64,000 nt of DNA, taken from positions 88,829 through 152,828 of the forward strand of contig DF239929.1 in the NCBI GenBank assembly GCA_000507305.1. Reading direction: 5' to 3'. How positions within the stretch are numbered: the stretch's first letter is position 1; each line of letters starts with the position of its first letter. A model generated the notes under the pieces. That model ran no database searches and had not been told where the DNA came from. It worked only from the letters and a program-made list of their open reading frames with translations. This document shows, one piece after another, positions 47,701 to 59,755 of this stretch. The stretch is from Breviolum minutum Mf 1.05b.01 (lineage: Eukaryota > Sar > Dinophyceae > Suessiales > Symbiodiniaceae). Position numbers and translations under genes: made by a program.

Positions 47701-47974
47701 CTTTTGCTTGAGTCATCTTGAAGTTTCTGCTCACTCAATTGCGGATAGAGATATATTTTAATTGGGGATATATATATATATGTATATATATAGTGTTTAT
47801 CAATAGACATAGCGTGGATTCAGGGCACATTTGTTCACTGCATTGAAGGGGCTGCTGTGCTCGACGACAGAGAGGGGCTTTGACCTCACATTGGAGATTG
47901 ACGACTCCGCGGTGACGAATTCGTCCCGATTGCACGTCTTAGGCGAAATTCGCCGGATCAACGGGGACTCCTAG
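44787..47974 (+). CDS. Unrecognised multi-exon gene, mainly helical exons
   Basis: Protein-like + strand exons with acceptor and donor sites run through this interval: 44787-44878 (LRAVKNLLAEQYGLDPNNIK), about 45780-45868 (MISSALHTADGKVWRVVQKV), about 46050-46140 (RLGKTLEAWPRLARENAA), about 46421-46530 (LVDAGLKPFRYLCFIIRAER), about 46548-46620 (RPEFFDAMVTAMFEQ), 46911-47057 (CEHVMDKLMQRGEQMEW), about 47109-47180 (LFHEWSGVFPTLPAHA), about 47350-47425 (WKHITLPETNITPETLLE), about 47572-47695, and a last exon 47824-47974 ending in TAG. Most are amphipathic helices. I recognise no domain and did not prove every splice phase, so this could be two genes. Confidence 0.4.
45575..45630. repeat. AT-rich imperfect palindrome
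   Basis: TATATACATACGTAATTATATGTATACTGTATACGTATATA-like sequence; GTATACTGTATAC at its centre is a short inverted repeat and the outer TATA/TACGTA parts extend the symmetry. It could extrude as a hairpin. It lies in an intron or spacer; no function known. Confidence 0.5.
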
Positions 47975-48860
47975 GGCAACTGTACAGCAATATCCTAGGG
48001 GAGTCGTGAAGGGATGGTAAATGTTGCTTATTGACAAGGCTCTATCTCAGTTCGCCTTGTCGGCAGCTGCCACGTGCAGAAACTGGAAGCTGCCTCTGTT
48101 GAATCAACTCAAAGAGAGACCATGAACCCTTTGCGTCGGTGGAAAGAAGGGATGAGTATAACTCCACGGTGGGATAAGTTTTTCAACACTTTTCCGTGTT
48201 AACCCATTGAGTCCGAGGGGAGTCGCGTGGCAGCTCTGCAATACGCGTGGCTCAAGAATGTATATACATAACTCCAACCATGGGTGATGAGTCACCTGGG
48301 CATCGTTCTTACTAGCAGGTTGCTGCACATGCTACGGAGACACTTGTTTTGAGAGGGCTTTGCGAGAGTTTTTTTCAATACAGTGCTTGAAGCCTAAGGT
48401 CAGATAACATAACATTCTTGATTCATAACCAATTATGACATAATACGAGTACATGACGCCACTTGCTCGTCCCCATTGGAATGACTCTTAATAGCTGCGG
48501 GGTCGTGCATAGAAAAACTAGAAAACAGGTCGATTTCAATATATACATTTCATGGACATCAACATGTCGTAAATCTCTTGAAAAATCCATGAACCAAGAG
48601 TCCACCATCTTCAGGCGAGGGGTGTCTCGGTGAACTTTTTTGAGTGATTTTTTCCATACAGAACCAAAAGTTACTCTGGGATACTTTGGTGACCATATGT
48701 CTGAAATTCCTGCTTGTGATGTGTGTCGTTTGTCATGATCCTTGAAATTTATTCGCGGAGTTTTGGCCCCCCCCTCTGCGGAGAACGTGGAGTCGTGGAG
48801 TTGATTAGAAGGTTCGGACGACATTTTCACCACCACAAGTGTGGTTGCTTAGATTCTAGG
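47975..48860. other. Spacer upstream of the ankyrin/TIR-like gene
   Basis: No gene recognised. The interval presumably holds the 5' flank and trans-splice acceptor of the 48861 gene; TTGCTTAG at 48845-48852 and TTCTAGG just before the ATG are candidate acceptors. Nine bases, TGGCTCAAG at 48248-48256, match the spliced-leader 3' end but are short enough to be chance. Confidence 0.35.
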
Positions 48861-51269
48861 ATGGGCTGTGTACACAGCAAGACAAGTCCGAAGTCTGAAG
48901 GTTTGAAACATGGCCAAAGTCGACTGCCTACCTTGCTCAGTTCCAGCCCAGATTTGCATATGAAATTGTCACCACTTGGATCATTCGGTTCCAAGGATGG
49001 GCAGAATTCTGATTTGGTATCTGCTTCAACCCATGATCTTCCACCACTTGAAGATCTTGAAGCTGAGTCGGCAGTTTCCACCAGTAGTAGTTCCATGGAA
49101 ACTTGGGAACTTGAACTGTTGCGTGTGAGTTTGGGCCTGAAAAGAAAATTGAAAGATCCACACTTCGTCGCCAGGCGTTGTGATTTGGATGGATCAGGTG
49201 ATTTGGACACTCATGAGTTGGGCCATGCAGCTCGGGCCTTTGGCATGAAATTGTCAACGGAACGTTTGCAGCAGTTGAAGGGTGATGAATGTCGTGTGAG
49301 CAAGGAACGTTTTGCAGAGATTGTGGCAGAACCTCGCTTGGAAGTGGAGAAAATTCGACCAGCCATTCCCCATTCCTTGCGTGGGATAGCCCTAGGGCAG
49401 CTACAACACCTGGAGAATTTATTCATCAAATCTGGGTGGCTTGCTGCACAATGTGAAGCTTTCAACACAGCAAATGCCGAAGCCATCAGCAAGGGGAAGA
49501 AGTTCCACCAAACCACGAATCTTTATGCTCTGGATTCCTATGTGGTCAGTCCAATGTCAAAACCCGGCAGTTGTGCAGCCAGAGAACATGATCTTACAGA
49601 GGCAGTGCCACAGGCAGAAGACAAGATGTCCTTCTCCGAACTGTTGAATCCACATGGTCTCATCGTTCACTGCTTTGTATCGCACTTCTGGGGCAAAATC
49701 TTTAGTGAAACAGTCACAGCACTCCGATCCTGGGCCGAAGGGCAATTTCGGCGACTTGACACGGCATGCCCCAAATCCGTGGTCTTTTGGATTTGTTTGT
49801 TTGCTGTGAATCAACATGCTGTGGCTGACGAAGTAGGTGATAGTCCAATGCAAGGACCTTTCAATGCAGCAATTGCTAAAGCAGAAGGTGGTGCAGTCAT
49901 GGTTCTTGATGAACACATCAATCCTTTCAAACGGATTTGGTGTCTTTTTGAGGTGTCTCGCCTCAAAGAACTCAACCAACCTTTTGAGTTGATTTGTGAC
50001 TTGGGATCTTTATCCCGTCCGGAGAGTTTGGAACACTCCTTACGGGCAGATCCAGCTGCAGTGGAACGGATTCTACAGGCTACTTGTGAAGCCTTGTGGA
50101 CGGTGTCGGCCGTCAATGCAAAGGCATCAATGAAAAAAGATAAGGTCCAAATTTGGCAGGAGATAGCCAACCAAGGAAGCCGCAAAGTCATCAGTGGAAT
50201 GCGCACTTTTCTATTGAATTCAGATGAACTTCCTGATGAATCCCAATTTTGGCTTACAGATTTTGACAGATACATCCAGTCTTTACTCTCAACAGCCTTA
50301 TTACACTTCTTCTTGGCCCACAAGCAGCTGAAGGCTGCTGCAAAATGCTGTGAGCATGGTGCATGTTTCACAGAGGAGCAATTTCAGGAGATCTATGGCC
50401 AGCTTGCAGAGGAGCGTGAGACTTGGGTGAACCGCCTTCTGAACGTCAATGCTCGTGACGAACGTCTGGACACAGTGCACTTCCTTCTGGCTTTGGGTGC
50501 TGACACTGACATGCGCTGTCATGACAGTACGGCATTGATGCGTGCTGCCACGGGTGGTCAAGAGGCAACTACGAAAGTCTTGTTGGAGCATAAGGCAGAT
50601 GTTGCGGCAGCTGACAGTGGTGGCACCACAGCTTTGATGCGGGCTGCTTTGGGTGGTCATGTGGCAGTGGCAAAGCTCTTGTTGGAGCATAAGGCAGATG
50701 TGACAGCTACAGAGAATGATGGAACTACCTCTTTGATGCATTCTGCTCTTGCTGGTCACGAAGCTGTGGTGAAGCTGTTGTTGGAGAGCGGCGCCAATGT
50801 GATCCGAACAGAAACGGATGGCACTACTGCTTTGATGGGGGCCGCCCTGGGTGGTCATGCAGCTGTGGTCAAGCTTTTGTTAGAAAATGGTGCAAGGGTC
50901 ACGGCCAAAGAAGATGATGGTACAACTGCTTTGATGAAAGCTTCCTTAAATGGTCATACCAAAGTCGTTCAGTTGTTGTTGAAACATGGAGCCGATGTGA
51001 CAGCTCTTCGAGATGATGGCCGGGCAGCGCTGACTTTCGCTGCAACGGGTGGGCATGAGGAAGTTGTCCAATTGTTATTGGACCATGGTGCTGATGTGGA
51101 AGCAGCAGACAAGAACGGTGACACCCCACTATCACATGCCATCCGCAGAGGTCATAATGAGATTGCAGAGCTGTTGAAGAAGTATCGTGCACAGACATCA
51201 GTTTTCGCGGTGTTTGATCTTCCAAGCGACACAGTTTTGGGTTGTTGGGCCAAGGTGCTCGCAATCTAG
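48861..51269 (+). CDS. Intronless EF-hand / TIR-like / ankyrin-repeat protein
   Basis: A single frame of 802 residues. The chosen ATG gives MGCVHSK, a myristoylation and palmitoylation-type N-terminus expected to anchor the protein to a membrane; the frame is also open for 46 codons upstream, without conserved features. Residues 108-119 are one canonical EF-hand calcium loop (DLDGSGDLDTHE). Residues about 272-375 carry HCFVSHFWGK, FWICLFAVNQH and FKRIWCLFEV, the SH-W / W-C-NQ / R-WC-E pattern of a TIR-like protist family that I cannot name precisely. From about residue 527 there are seven complete or near-complete 33-residue ankyrin repeats (TTALM..A..GH..VVKLLL..GA) plus a partial first one. 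A donor-like AAGGTGCTC at 51252 leaves open a longer 3' end. Calcium-responsive, membrane-bound signalling is a reasonable inference. The lack of introns contrasts with its neighbours. Confidence 0.85.
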   Translation: MGCVHSKTSPKSEGLKHGQSRLPTLLSSSPDLHMKLSPLGSFGSKDGQNSDLVSASTHDLPPLEDLEAESAVSTSSSSMETWELELLRVSLGLKRKLKDPHFVARRCDLDGSGDLDTHELGHAARAFGMKLSTERLQQLKGDECRVSKERFAEIVAEPRLEVEKIRPAIPHSLRGIALGQLQHLENLFIKSGWLAAQCEAFNTANAEAISKGKKFHQTTNLYALDSYVVSPMSKPGSCAAREHDLTEAVPQAEDKMSFSELLNPHGLIVHCFVSHFWGKIFSETVTALRSWAEGQFRRLDTACPKSVVFWICLFAVNQHAVADEVGDSPMQGPFNAAIAKAEGGAVMVLDEHINPFKRIWCLFEVSRLKELNQPFELICDLGSLSRPESLEHSLRADPAAVERILQATCEALWTVSAVNAKASMKKDKVQIWQEIANQGSRKVISGMRTFLLNSDELPDESQFWLTDFDRYIQSLLSTALLHFFLAHKQLKAAAKCCEHGACFTEEQFQEIYGQLAEERETWVNRLLNVNARDERLDTVHFLLALGADTDMRCHDSTALMRAATGGQEATTKVLLEHKADVAAADSGGTTALMRAALGGHVAVAKLLLEHKADVTATENDGTTSLMHSALAGHEAVVKLLLESGANVIRTETDGTTALMGAALGGHAAVVKLLLENGARVTAKEDDGTTALMKASLNGHTKVVQLLLKHGADVTALRDDGRAALTFAATGGHEEVVQLLLDHGADVEAADKNGDTPLSHAIRRGHNEIAELLKKYRAQTSVFAVFDLPSDTVLGCWAKVLAI

Positions 51270-51872
51270 TTCCTTTAGGGTAGCGGCAGGCAATGCCAAC
51301 ATATAATTAGACATATAGAGTATTCGCATAGTGTAGTTTCAACTTTCAACAGATTTGCCTGTGCAAAGTGGTCTATCAAAAGTGAAGTCAGCAACGCTGG
51401 AATTTATTTGAAGCATGAGCTGGTTGCCAGGAAACGCGTGGCATGAGATATCAGTGTATCATCAGTATTCATGTGTCATGCAACCTGCTTCCATCACATT
51501 CCAGAGTTTTTCCGCATGTTTTCCCTCGTTACAAAAGGGTGACTCCATGAAGACTCTTTGCAGGTGCATTCTCCAATTGAACGCGGAGGCGGCATGACTT
51601 TGATCAAACACATGTGCCTGGTGTAGAGGAGAGTTGCATTATGTAAATCCAGATGGATTTTGTGAGATTCATGTGATGTTGATTTACGTTTTCCACGTTC
51701 TTTGCACATGTTCTCTTCGCAGCTGATTAGTGATTTGGTGGCAAACTTGAAAGGTCGAATCCAACTGCTTCAGGATGTCATGAGAGTGGCAACAAGCTGT
51801 TAAATCATGAGTTCATGGATGTTCATAGGTCGTTCCTGTAATCAGTTTTACCCCTGCGCATCGCGTTGCGCC

Positions 51873-53838
51873 ATGTCTGGACCAGCGGAAACCAGCCTTT
51901 CCACAGAGGCAACCAAAGTGAGACTTTTAGCAGCAACGCCAGCCGAAGAATCTTTGATGCAACTTTCCAGGCATTTTTTTCTTCCTGTCAAAATGTCCCG
52001 ACATTTTGCTGAACCTTAGGATTTGGTCACTGTGGTCATCGAAAATCCTATCTCTGGAGAAGTCTTAGCAACATGGCCTAAGATCTCCGTAGAGGAGCGT
52101 TTGGATGTCTTACAGCGGCAACTCCCGGCCTTGGATGCATATACCACATACAAATTCCTTTCCGAGGCGGAAAGGGATGCGTTTTGGGATGATGGACCGA
52201 ACTCAGCCATCACTACTGATGCTAAGCTGCTAAACAAATGAGCCTTTTGGAGCATTCGCAAAAAATGTAATTATATCCTCTTCAGCTCTACATTCATCTC
52301 TTTTATTCCATTCGAATTCTATCAGAAAATCATCATTTACAATTTACAAACAAGGAAAAGATGTCATTTTTTCATTGGTAAAACATGGTGCCCAGACATC
52401 AGATTTTCTGCCATCCGCATGGAGGCCATGACCTTGCGCGAGATTCTGGGAGATTCTAAAGTTCCTGAAGTGAAACTCCAAGCCTGTTGCGTGCCGGGGC
52501 TGACTGGATGCCATGGTAGATAACGTAACAACTGACACGTAGTGGTTTTTTAATAATCATGATTTGAATATAATGTTTCAATGATTTAAATTGACTTAAT
52601 ACATGTTTAGTATATTTCAATACTTTACCATATGGTATCTATAGATTATGATCAATAGATATTAAAGAGTCTTCCGAAACATGAAAGATGTCGCACCAAC
52701 AACGCCTTTGGATGACTTATTGACTAATCTCAATTTACATGTTTGACTGTCAAAACTCCTGTGTGGCGGTTGGGTTTCCACTTGGCAAGGTTCAGAAGCA
52801 ACTCTGTTTCCAAAACATCACCGAGACAAACATCACTTTGTCTCCACAAGAGGGTCGTGATTTGGTGATGGCCACACGCCCTGATGGTACAAAGGGCGGC
52901 ATGGCCATCACTAATGCTATACCTTACAAGGAGGGTGTGGCTTCATTTGAAGTGGTCATTTTGGAAATGGAAGATGTTGGCTCAGAAGGCTTGGAGATTG
53001 GTATCACCGGCTCTGGCCTTGAAGATGGATTTAAACTTCATAAGACTTACGCTGTGTTGTCGCAACCTTCCTGGGTCAGCAGTGATGCTGGCAATTTGTG
53101 GGTCAGTGGCGTCAAGCAATATGGCCACTGGGCGTTGAATTGAACTGATCAAGCGCTGTCTGAAAAATATTGGGGAAAGATTTTATCCTAAGTGTAGTCT
53201 TTTCTTAGGCTAAAAGTTCTGCCATTCTGCTGCGCCTAAAAAGAAGTACTCACACCCCTGCCAGTGTATATCTATATGCATTATATATACGTATGATTAC
53301 GTATGTACATTTAAAAGGCAATGTATATATATATATACAATATCAGTATATAAGTTTTCACCATGCAACATCATCCTGCATCGACACGCGCCAAGGTCCA
53401 GAATTCGCCTCCTGGAAGGATTTGGTCCCACGGCGCCTTCGCCCGGAGGACGTGGTGCGTTTGTCCTTTCATACGAGCACAGGGGACCTGGAGATTTCGG
53501 TCAATGGTGCGTTGCAAGCGCGGTGGTTGGGTGACTGGGCGGCAAATGGCTGTACAAAGATATCTGGAAATCATTTGATTAATCAATCAATTCGAAAATT
53601 AGGATCAAGACTACATATGTACTATCGGACATATCAGTCATATCTCTCGTTGTCCTCCTTGATGGTGTTCAAAGAGACTAAGCATGTTTGATAGACATGC
53701 GCAACAGGTGAGAAGATGGCACAGAGGTTGAAGGTTTCGGAAGGGCAACTGCTCTTTGGTTTGGTGGGTCTGCGACGGCCGCTGAAAGCTTGTAGAATTC
53801 GATTTCCCTCAGAGTCGACTGAGTCGACCACGGATTGA
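51873..53838 (+). CDS. NHR/neuralized-like (SPRY-type) domain protein, multi-exon
   Basis: Exon 1, 51873-51917 (MSGPAETSLSTEATK), joins exon 2 from 52020 (VTVVIENPISGEVLATWPKI) in phase 0. A likely exon is about 52395-52520 (MEAMTLREILGDSKVPEVK). The domain exon, about 52790-53135, has NITETNITLSPQEGRDLVMA, GLEIGITGSG and GNLWVSGVKQYGHW. The next, about 53396-53560, has DVVRLSFHTSTGDLEISVNG, the second half of an NHR/SPRY sandwich. The last, 53708-53838, has GQLLFGLVGLRRPLKACRIR and stops at TGA. NHR domains bind protein partners; in animals they are found in neuralized ubiquitin ligases, but no RING is seen here. Some joins were not phase-checked. The ATG at 51873 is the first in-frame one and follows no obvious upstream exon. 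Confidence 0.65.
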
Positions 53839-56800
53839 GTGGCACGGGAGCGTGTTTGAAAAGAAAAGCATTGGCAAGATTTTTGTTGGATGTTTTGTCC
53901 AGAATTTGGCTGTCAGGTCAGGTGGGTGTCTTAGGGTGCATGGGCCCATGATAGATTGAATGCGCTTTTTGTGATCTGGCAGGTTTCATCCATGGCAGCA
54001 ACACTAGTGATGGGTGAAAAAGTCTGCCATTCACCAGCTTGGTCGGTCCCAGCATAGTAGCTGCAAGTGATTCGAAAAAAAATGGCGGCAAAAAGTATGA
54101 AAAAAGTCATGCGTTGACGGTTGGCGATCATGGCGTTTGAGAATGTGGCTGGATCTTCCAGGACATGGGCACTCGCTTTCCTGCATTCTTCGGCAGAGTG
54201 GAGGCATCAGGCCAAGAGTTACGAACACCGCCTTTCATGTGGATGATTCGTTTGGATTCTAGCAGCTCCTTTGATCCTTTCGAAACGCTTTTGTGAACTT
54301 TGATATATAATAAACAGTTTTATGAACTACATGTAATTTGTGTTTGGTCTGCATATAATTCATAAAATTGTTTCATTGCGTAAATATTTTAGAAACGGTA
54401 ATACTTGTGGTCATCATTTGTTAATGATGGACCGAGTTCGAATCAATAATAGTCTGATCGTATGGAGCCTTTGCATTAAAAAAATCAACATTGCTTTCAA
54501 TTCTGTCATGTGCATTTTCCCACCTTTCACTCTGGTGTTTTCTGGCTCGGGTGCAGCCAACAGCTTCGCGGCGAAACAGCCATGGCACCAAAAAAGCGGC
54601 CCAGATGGCGCCTTAAAGGAAAGCATCCAGCCGGTGATCTGTGGAGAAGCTACAGCTCTCGTAAACAGGCGGGGATTGCCAAGGGGGTCATTTTGATACA
54701 CAAAAAGATGTCGTCCTAAACAAGGAAAGCTTTGGAGTGTTTTTCCTATTTTCCTCAGCTTTTCTGTTTGGGGAAGCTGTGGTTTACTATGTTTGTTTTT
54801 GTTGCTTTGCAGTGTATCTAGTATGATCAAAGTACAAAACACCCACCATCAGGGACTACAAAAGACTTTATGATGGGTGCCTGAGGCTGCCAAAGTGGCT
54901 TCGAAGGAAGCAAAGGCTGGATGCGCCATGATGAAATCATTGGGGGAAGAATGATGGGAAACCGGATGTTTTCCGTGGGTGATACGTCGTGCTATGTTGC
55001 ACTTGTAGGTTCTTGTTTGTCAAATCGTATCATATCACATCATATCATGAAACTATGGCATAAGTTGATACACATTGGGCATATAGTCAAACCATGGTGT
55101 ATCCTTTTGTTATTCCATTTGATGTTGCTTTACTTCTATATGTTTTGTTTTATTTACAATGACATACCATCATATCAATAAATGTCATGGTCATTTTTCA
55201 TGCAGGTGGATAGTCCTGCAAAGCCTCGCTCAAAGCAGCAGAAGCGCTCAGAAGAAGCACAGGCACCATAACTCTTTTGGAGTCCATGCCTGACAAAATT
55301 CAAACCATTTGGGATGGATCGAATTAACACAATTCATGGGATTTGGGATAATTTGCCGATATTTTTTGACTATGTGACCAATATTATACCATATTCACTG
55401 GCTTCTCAAGATCGCGGATCCATCGGTCCATCCTCGCTGCAGGCCACGCCCCGAAGGAAGTTGCGCCCAACTGCTGCAACCTTTGCCGTCGAGGAACCGG
55501 AGTCAGAGCCAGTCAAGCGGCGCAAGTGCCCAAGAGAAGTGCAGGCAAGGTTTGAGATTCATCTACCCGCAGTCGGGCGAAAAAAGAACGCCTTCAATCC
55601 TTCCATCATCCAATTTCCAACAAGACTCCTCTTGTGTTGAACAAGATACTGTATTGAGAGCTCCACAGCCATTGGCTGTTTGCTGTGTGCCGTTTCTTCC
55701 ATATCTCTGTCGTCGCCACTGGTGAATGGCGGAGGTGATGTTTCACTGCAAGGACAGATTGAAAGGATTCAACCGCTCTATTACAGTGGAGTCCTCATGT
55801 ATCAATATATTCAGGATGAGTGCCAGTGTTGAACTTCCAATTGTGGCATTTCTTGAGTGGCAAGCAAGATCGTTCTTGCAGACCAAGCATGTCTTGTTTT
55901 GTCTTTATGTTCGATAAGTCTTCACTTGGTTTAGCGCGTTGTTCTCTAAATCAAGGCCAAACGCGTTGAAGATTTGGTGGTGTTGAAGAGCAAGATGATG
56001 GATCTGAAGGTGAGGGAGATGATGCAAATTGAATGCAAACGACATCGTTGGAATTCACGTGCCGGCCTGCCCCAATCGCCCAGCAAACTATTACATTATT
56101 ACACCAACAAATATGCCACCACGGTTTCTTGATACAAAGAAGGCCCCAAGAGGAATTTTTGACAGGCATGCCTTTACACTTTACAGAGGCCTACCTTGTT
56201 CAGTCAGAGGTATACTGTATCTTAGTGGAAAGAGCGATGGTGTGAACCAAATTATTAAGAATGCTAGGAAGCTGCTAAAGAAAAAACATCAAGAGAAGGA
56301 TCGCTTTCTTGTGCATGCCGGATAGAACAGGAAAGCCACCAAGTGATAGATTTCACTATATGTATATCACCCACTCCTCTGTTAAACATCTCAGATGACT
56401 GTTGGAATAGTGACGCCAAAAAGCAAAGCAACAAACTTTCTGACCCACATGACGGCTTCGGGAGAGCTACACATAGCTAGACGTCACAGCCCCATGTGGA
56501 AGCCAGGCTCTAGCCAAAACTGGACTCACCTATGACGAAGTGGTACAGGCCCTGAAGCACCTGAGGGAAGAGTTCGCGTCACTTAGCATCAATGGCATAC
56601 ATGTCACTTGTACACGAGAGGGGTTGCGTTGTCTTGTCTTGTTTGGCCTTGTATCACCAAGTGTGAAAGCTGAGGGAGCCTCCTGGTGGCATTTTCTTGC
56701 ATTTGTGAGAACCTCAGAGCAAGCAGAATGCCAGGCCATGTCTTCTTGGTGATGTTTTGAAGATGACGAGTTCAAGGTGTTGCATGCGCAGCTGTCCAGC

Positions 56801-57293
56801 TTTTCAAGTATATCCGGAACCCAACAAAACCGTCCACTGCAAAACACAAGTAGAACATGTATCAAAGGTAACCTGATATGCACTTGAGAATTTACACTCT
56901 TCATGAAGCTTTCTGATTTGCACATGTTGATGCATATTTCGATGCTTAATGTGAGCTTCTTCTAGCATGGGCAATATTTTTCAAATTTTTGGCCGTCATG
57001 CACGTTTACTAGAAGTAGGTGAGACACTTGAGTTGTCATTTTACAACACATAATCTCACACTGCAATGGTAAAAACTTTGATTCTCATACATGGTGACAT
57101 TGTGACGACTAGTTGCCAAGACGCACATCGTCACATCGTTGTCGAGTTTCTTCGCAATGCGAAGCTGGTTTGGCTTAGTATTTTTGCTGACCTTGGCGGA
57201 GTCACTTCAATGGCCACTTCAGGTCGACACACCGAAGCGCAGAGATTTTTTGTTGGGCCAAATTTACCCTGCAATTTGTATCAATTTGTGCAG
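53839..57293. other. Unresolved region with basic, Lys/Arg-rich exon-like pieces
   Basis: An ATG at 54582 opens MAPKKRPRWRLKGKHPAG, a strongly basic start. Further + strand pieces have similar composition: 55206-55270 (DSPAKPRSKQQKRSEEAQ), 55415-55550 (Arg/Lys/Glu-rich, PVKRRKCPREVQA) and about 55955-56000 (AKRVEDLVVLKSKMMDLK). They might form one nuclear or RNA-binding protein, but joins were not shown and no domain is known to me. 56330-57060 shows nothing convincing. Confidence 0.3.
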
Positions 57294-58101
57294 GTGGTCA
57301 ACGCATGTGGTTTGACTTCACCAAATGCCATGGTGAGTGATGTGGAAGGATCCTTGACTTTGTCCATTCCCAATCTTTGTGGGGCAGCTTGGATGCATCA
57401 AGTCTTTTCAGATAAGGTTACATTTGGTTACTGCTGTGAAAGCTATTCTGTTTACACGTTTCAAGTCTGAGCTTATATTTCCATCACCATCCATCACCCA
57501 TGTCTAGCCCTTGCAGCAAGCTGTAAGTTGACAGCCTTTGAAGCGACACAAAGGCTGCGGCCTTTCACCCTAGGCCAACCATTACCCTTGCCGCCATCAG
57601 ATCTTCTCCGCAGTGAAAACGATGGGCGATGATGCATTTAAAATGGCTCTCAACGAGGCAATGACAGGTCGTTTCCTTCACCAACTTCCCTCCCCCCCAG
57701 AAAAAGAAACACTTTGTTTCAGCGACAGGATCTCTATCAATGTGCGCTGCCATCTGACCGGCGTCAAGAACTTGTGATGGCATCCTTTATCATCAGAGGC
57801 CCAGAAAGGGCACTAAACATGTTGCTCTATTCTTGTCTATTCTTGCAACAGGTTGCAACACAAAGATCATCAAAGTATTTGCATCTTCTCGATGTGTCAC
57901 TAATCATATCCTTTGGCCAGTGAATGTGAACTTGAGATGTGCGTCAACTTCAGGACTGAAGAGCCAGCAATATGGCCAGTGGGGTACATGGTTGGGTCAA
58001 GCCTTTGCTTCATGTCCAGATTTACAAGGCACAGTGTTGAGTCATCACTTTGAAGCATCACAACTGATGACTGTGGCTAATGTGGGTTGGAAAACATGCA
58101 G
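57294..58101 (+). CDS. Unrecognised protein, three phase-matched exons
   Basis: Exons 57294-57416, 57574-57667 and 57853-58101 join cleanly: exon A ends phase 0 before GT, exon B starts GCC after TAG and ends phase 1 (ACA G), exon C starts GT TGC. The protein contains VVNACGLTSPNAMVSDVEGS, HQIFSAVKTMGDDAFKMAL and a long third exon with LWPVNVNLRC, YGQWGTWLGQAFASCPDL and HHFEASQLMTVANVG. Six or more cysteines and a mixed alpha/beta composition suggest a folded, perhaps secreted or organellar, enzyme, but no family comes to mind. A further likely exon is 58479-58620 (SSGSPIGLLSPPISVSDFG). Start and end are unknown. It could be the upstream part of the calpain gene. Confidence 0.45.
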
Positions 58102-59755
58102 GTTTTAAGCCCAAGGCTTCGACATCATATCCAACAGATGATGGCACAGCTGTGCATTTTCTGGTTAGCGGAACTGGAAATGCTGCAAATGGAGCAAAGA
58201 TTGAGCAATGTCTAAGCAAATCCATTCAGGCGATGAAAACATACGGGAGTGGAGGGGTTGAAAATGGTTGAAAGGGGATGTTGAGAGCTGACTTGGGTAA
58301 GTGGATGCTAAAAAACATAGTGCTAATAGTGCTAGTTCTTGGTCATGAGGGAAACATCAACAAAATATATTAAATAAACACGACACCTCTAAGAAATGAA
58401 GATGATATAGATTTTGAACAGGATCCATGTTTTATATCATTTTTTAACCTTGGTTTTCTCATGTCATGTGTCTACCAGGCCTCTTCAGGATCACCAATTG
58501 GATTGCTGAGTCCTCCGATTTCAGTCTCTGATTTTGGCACCTCTCAAGTTGAAGCAGAACCATTTTTCCAGATTGGCATGAAGAACTTCATGATTGTCTT
58601 GCGTTTTGGTGCTGTTCCTCAGCGAAATCCTTTCGTATCCTTTAGTCGGATTGTACGAAACCCTCCCTCTCCCACCCAAAAAAATTGAGGAATTTGATGT
58701 TTGAAGGATGGTTGTGCACTGCAATGATCAGATGGACTCAGATGGACTGAAAAAAGTTATAAATTTAGGGTGAAAACTGGTAGGGGCAGTGCAACTGCCA
58801 AGTATCGCCCTCCATTTTTTTGCATTGAAAGCAGTAGGCCTTCTGTCGGTCAGATGACAGCGTATGCATTCTGTATGTATATATATATATACAGTTTATA
58901 TATGTATTGTATTTTTTGGAATGCGTATACATGTCAATGTACAGCAATTGCCATATATTATTGATGTAATTGATACGTACGGTGTCTGACATATCTGTTC
59001 CGAGGTGATTTTGGCTGGCTTGGTGGTGTATGGTATTCTGGCGGCTTGTGCTTACTTCTCGGGTGTTAAATGGTTGGCGCCTGTCTTGCTTTGTTGGCCA
59101 GAGGCATCCTGTTGTGCTTTGCTTGACATGAATGGTTCAGGATGAAAGTGGGAAGCGCGTGATACCATTGATTGAATTCATCATGTCTTTGGAACATGGC
59201 CCATGGCTGTTAATTTGTAAGCAAATCGAACTTGTGATTCGATGTTGCATTCCCAGTTGTGTGTAAGATACATACCATAATCACGAATATCCCGCCAAAA
59301 TGATGCACCAGGTTTGCGATGGACGGGGTTGCTTTATTTACCGCGTGTTGTGTTGCCCTTTCGTCTTGCCCCTGGGAATGCATCATTGCTCAAGTTGAAA
59401 ACTATTTTTACTATACTGTTGATGGGCCAAATCCAGAAGACCACAGGTAATATCGCAAATATCCATGGATATCCCACAGATGACAGTGTTTGAACTGTTT
59501 GAATTGTTTGAATCATCCCAACTAGTAACTAGTGTAGGATGTTTACAAAACCAAGATCATTGGTCACAGAAACTGCCGTACCTGAGGATTTGGCATGCCT
59601 TCTACATCTACTGTTTCCACTGCTGCCATAGCTATTTGTCCTGGCTTTGCATGCCGGCTTGCTTCAAGGGTATGTGTTGGGATGATTTTGAGGAGACCCA
59701 ACTTGTGACACCTGTGTGACAGTGAGCAACGATAGGTAAGTTGCCCACCTTTCAG
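58102..59755. other. Spacer or introns before the calpain exons
   Basis: Aside from the probable exon at 58479-58620 no protein family is seen. 58880-58980 is AT-rich with (TA)n at about 58881-58891. The frame at 59465-59719 is open but shows no family features. Confidence 0.3.

Noticed and set aside
48248-48256. TGGCTCAAG as another spliced-leader relict
   Set aside because: Only nine bases match; such a match is expected by chance in 64 kb on two strands, and the bases before it do not fit the leader.
49557-51264. Minus-strand frames of 100-186 residues
   Set aside because: Shadow frames of the ankyrin/TIR-like coding region; no domain, and the + frame has clear homology.
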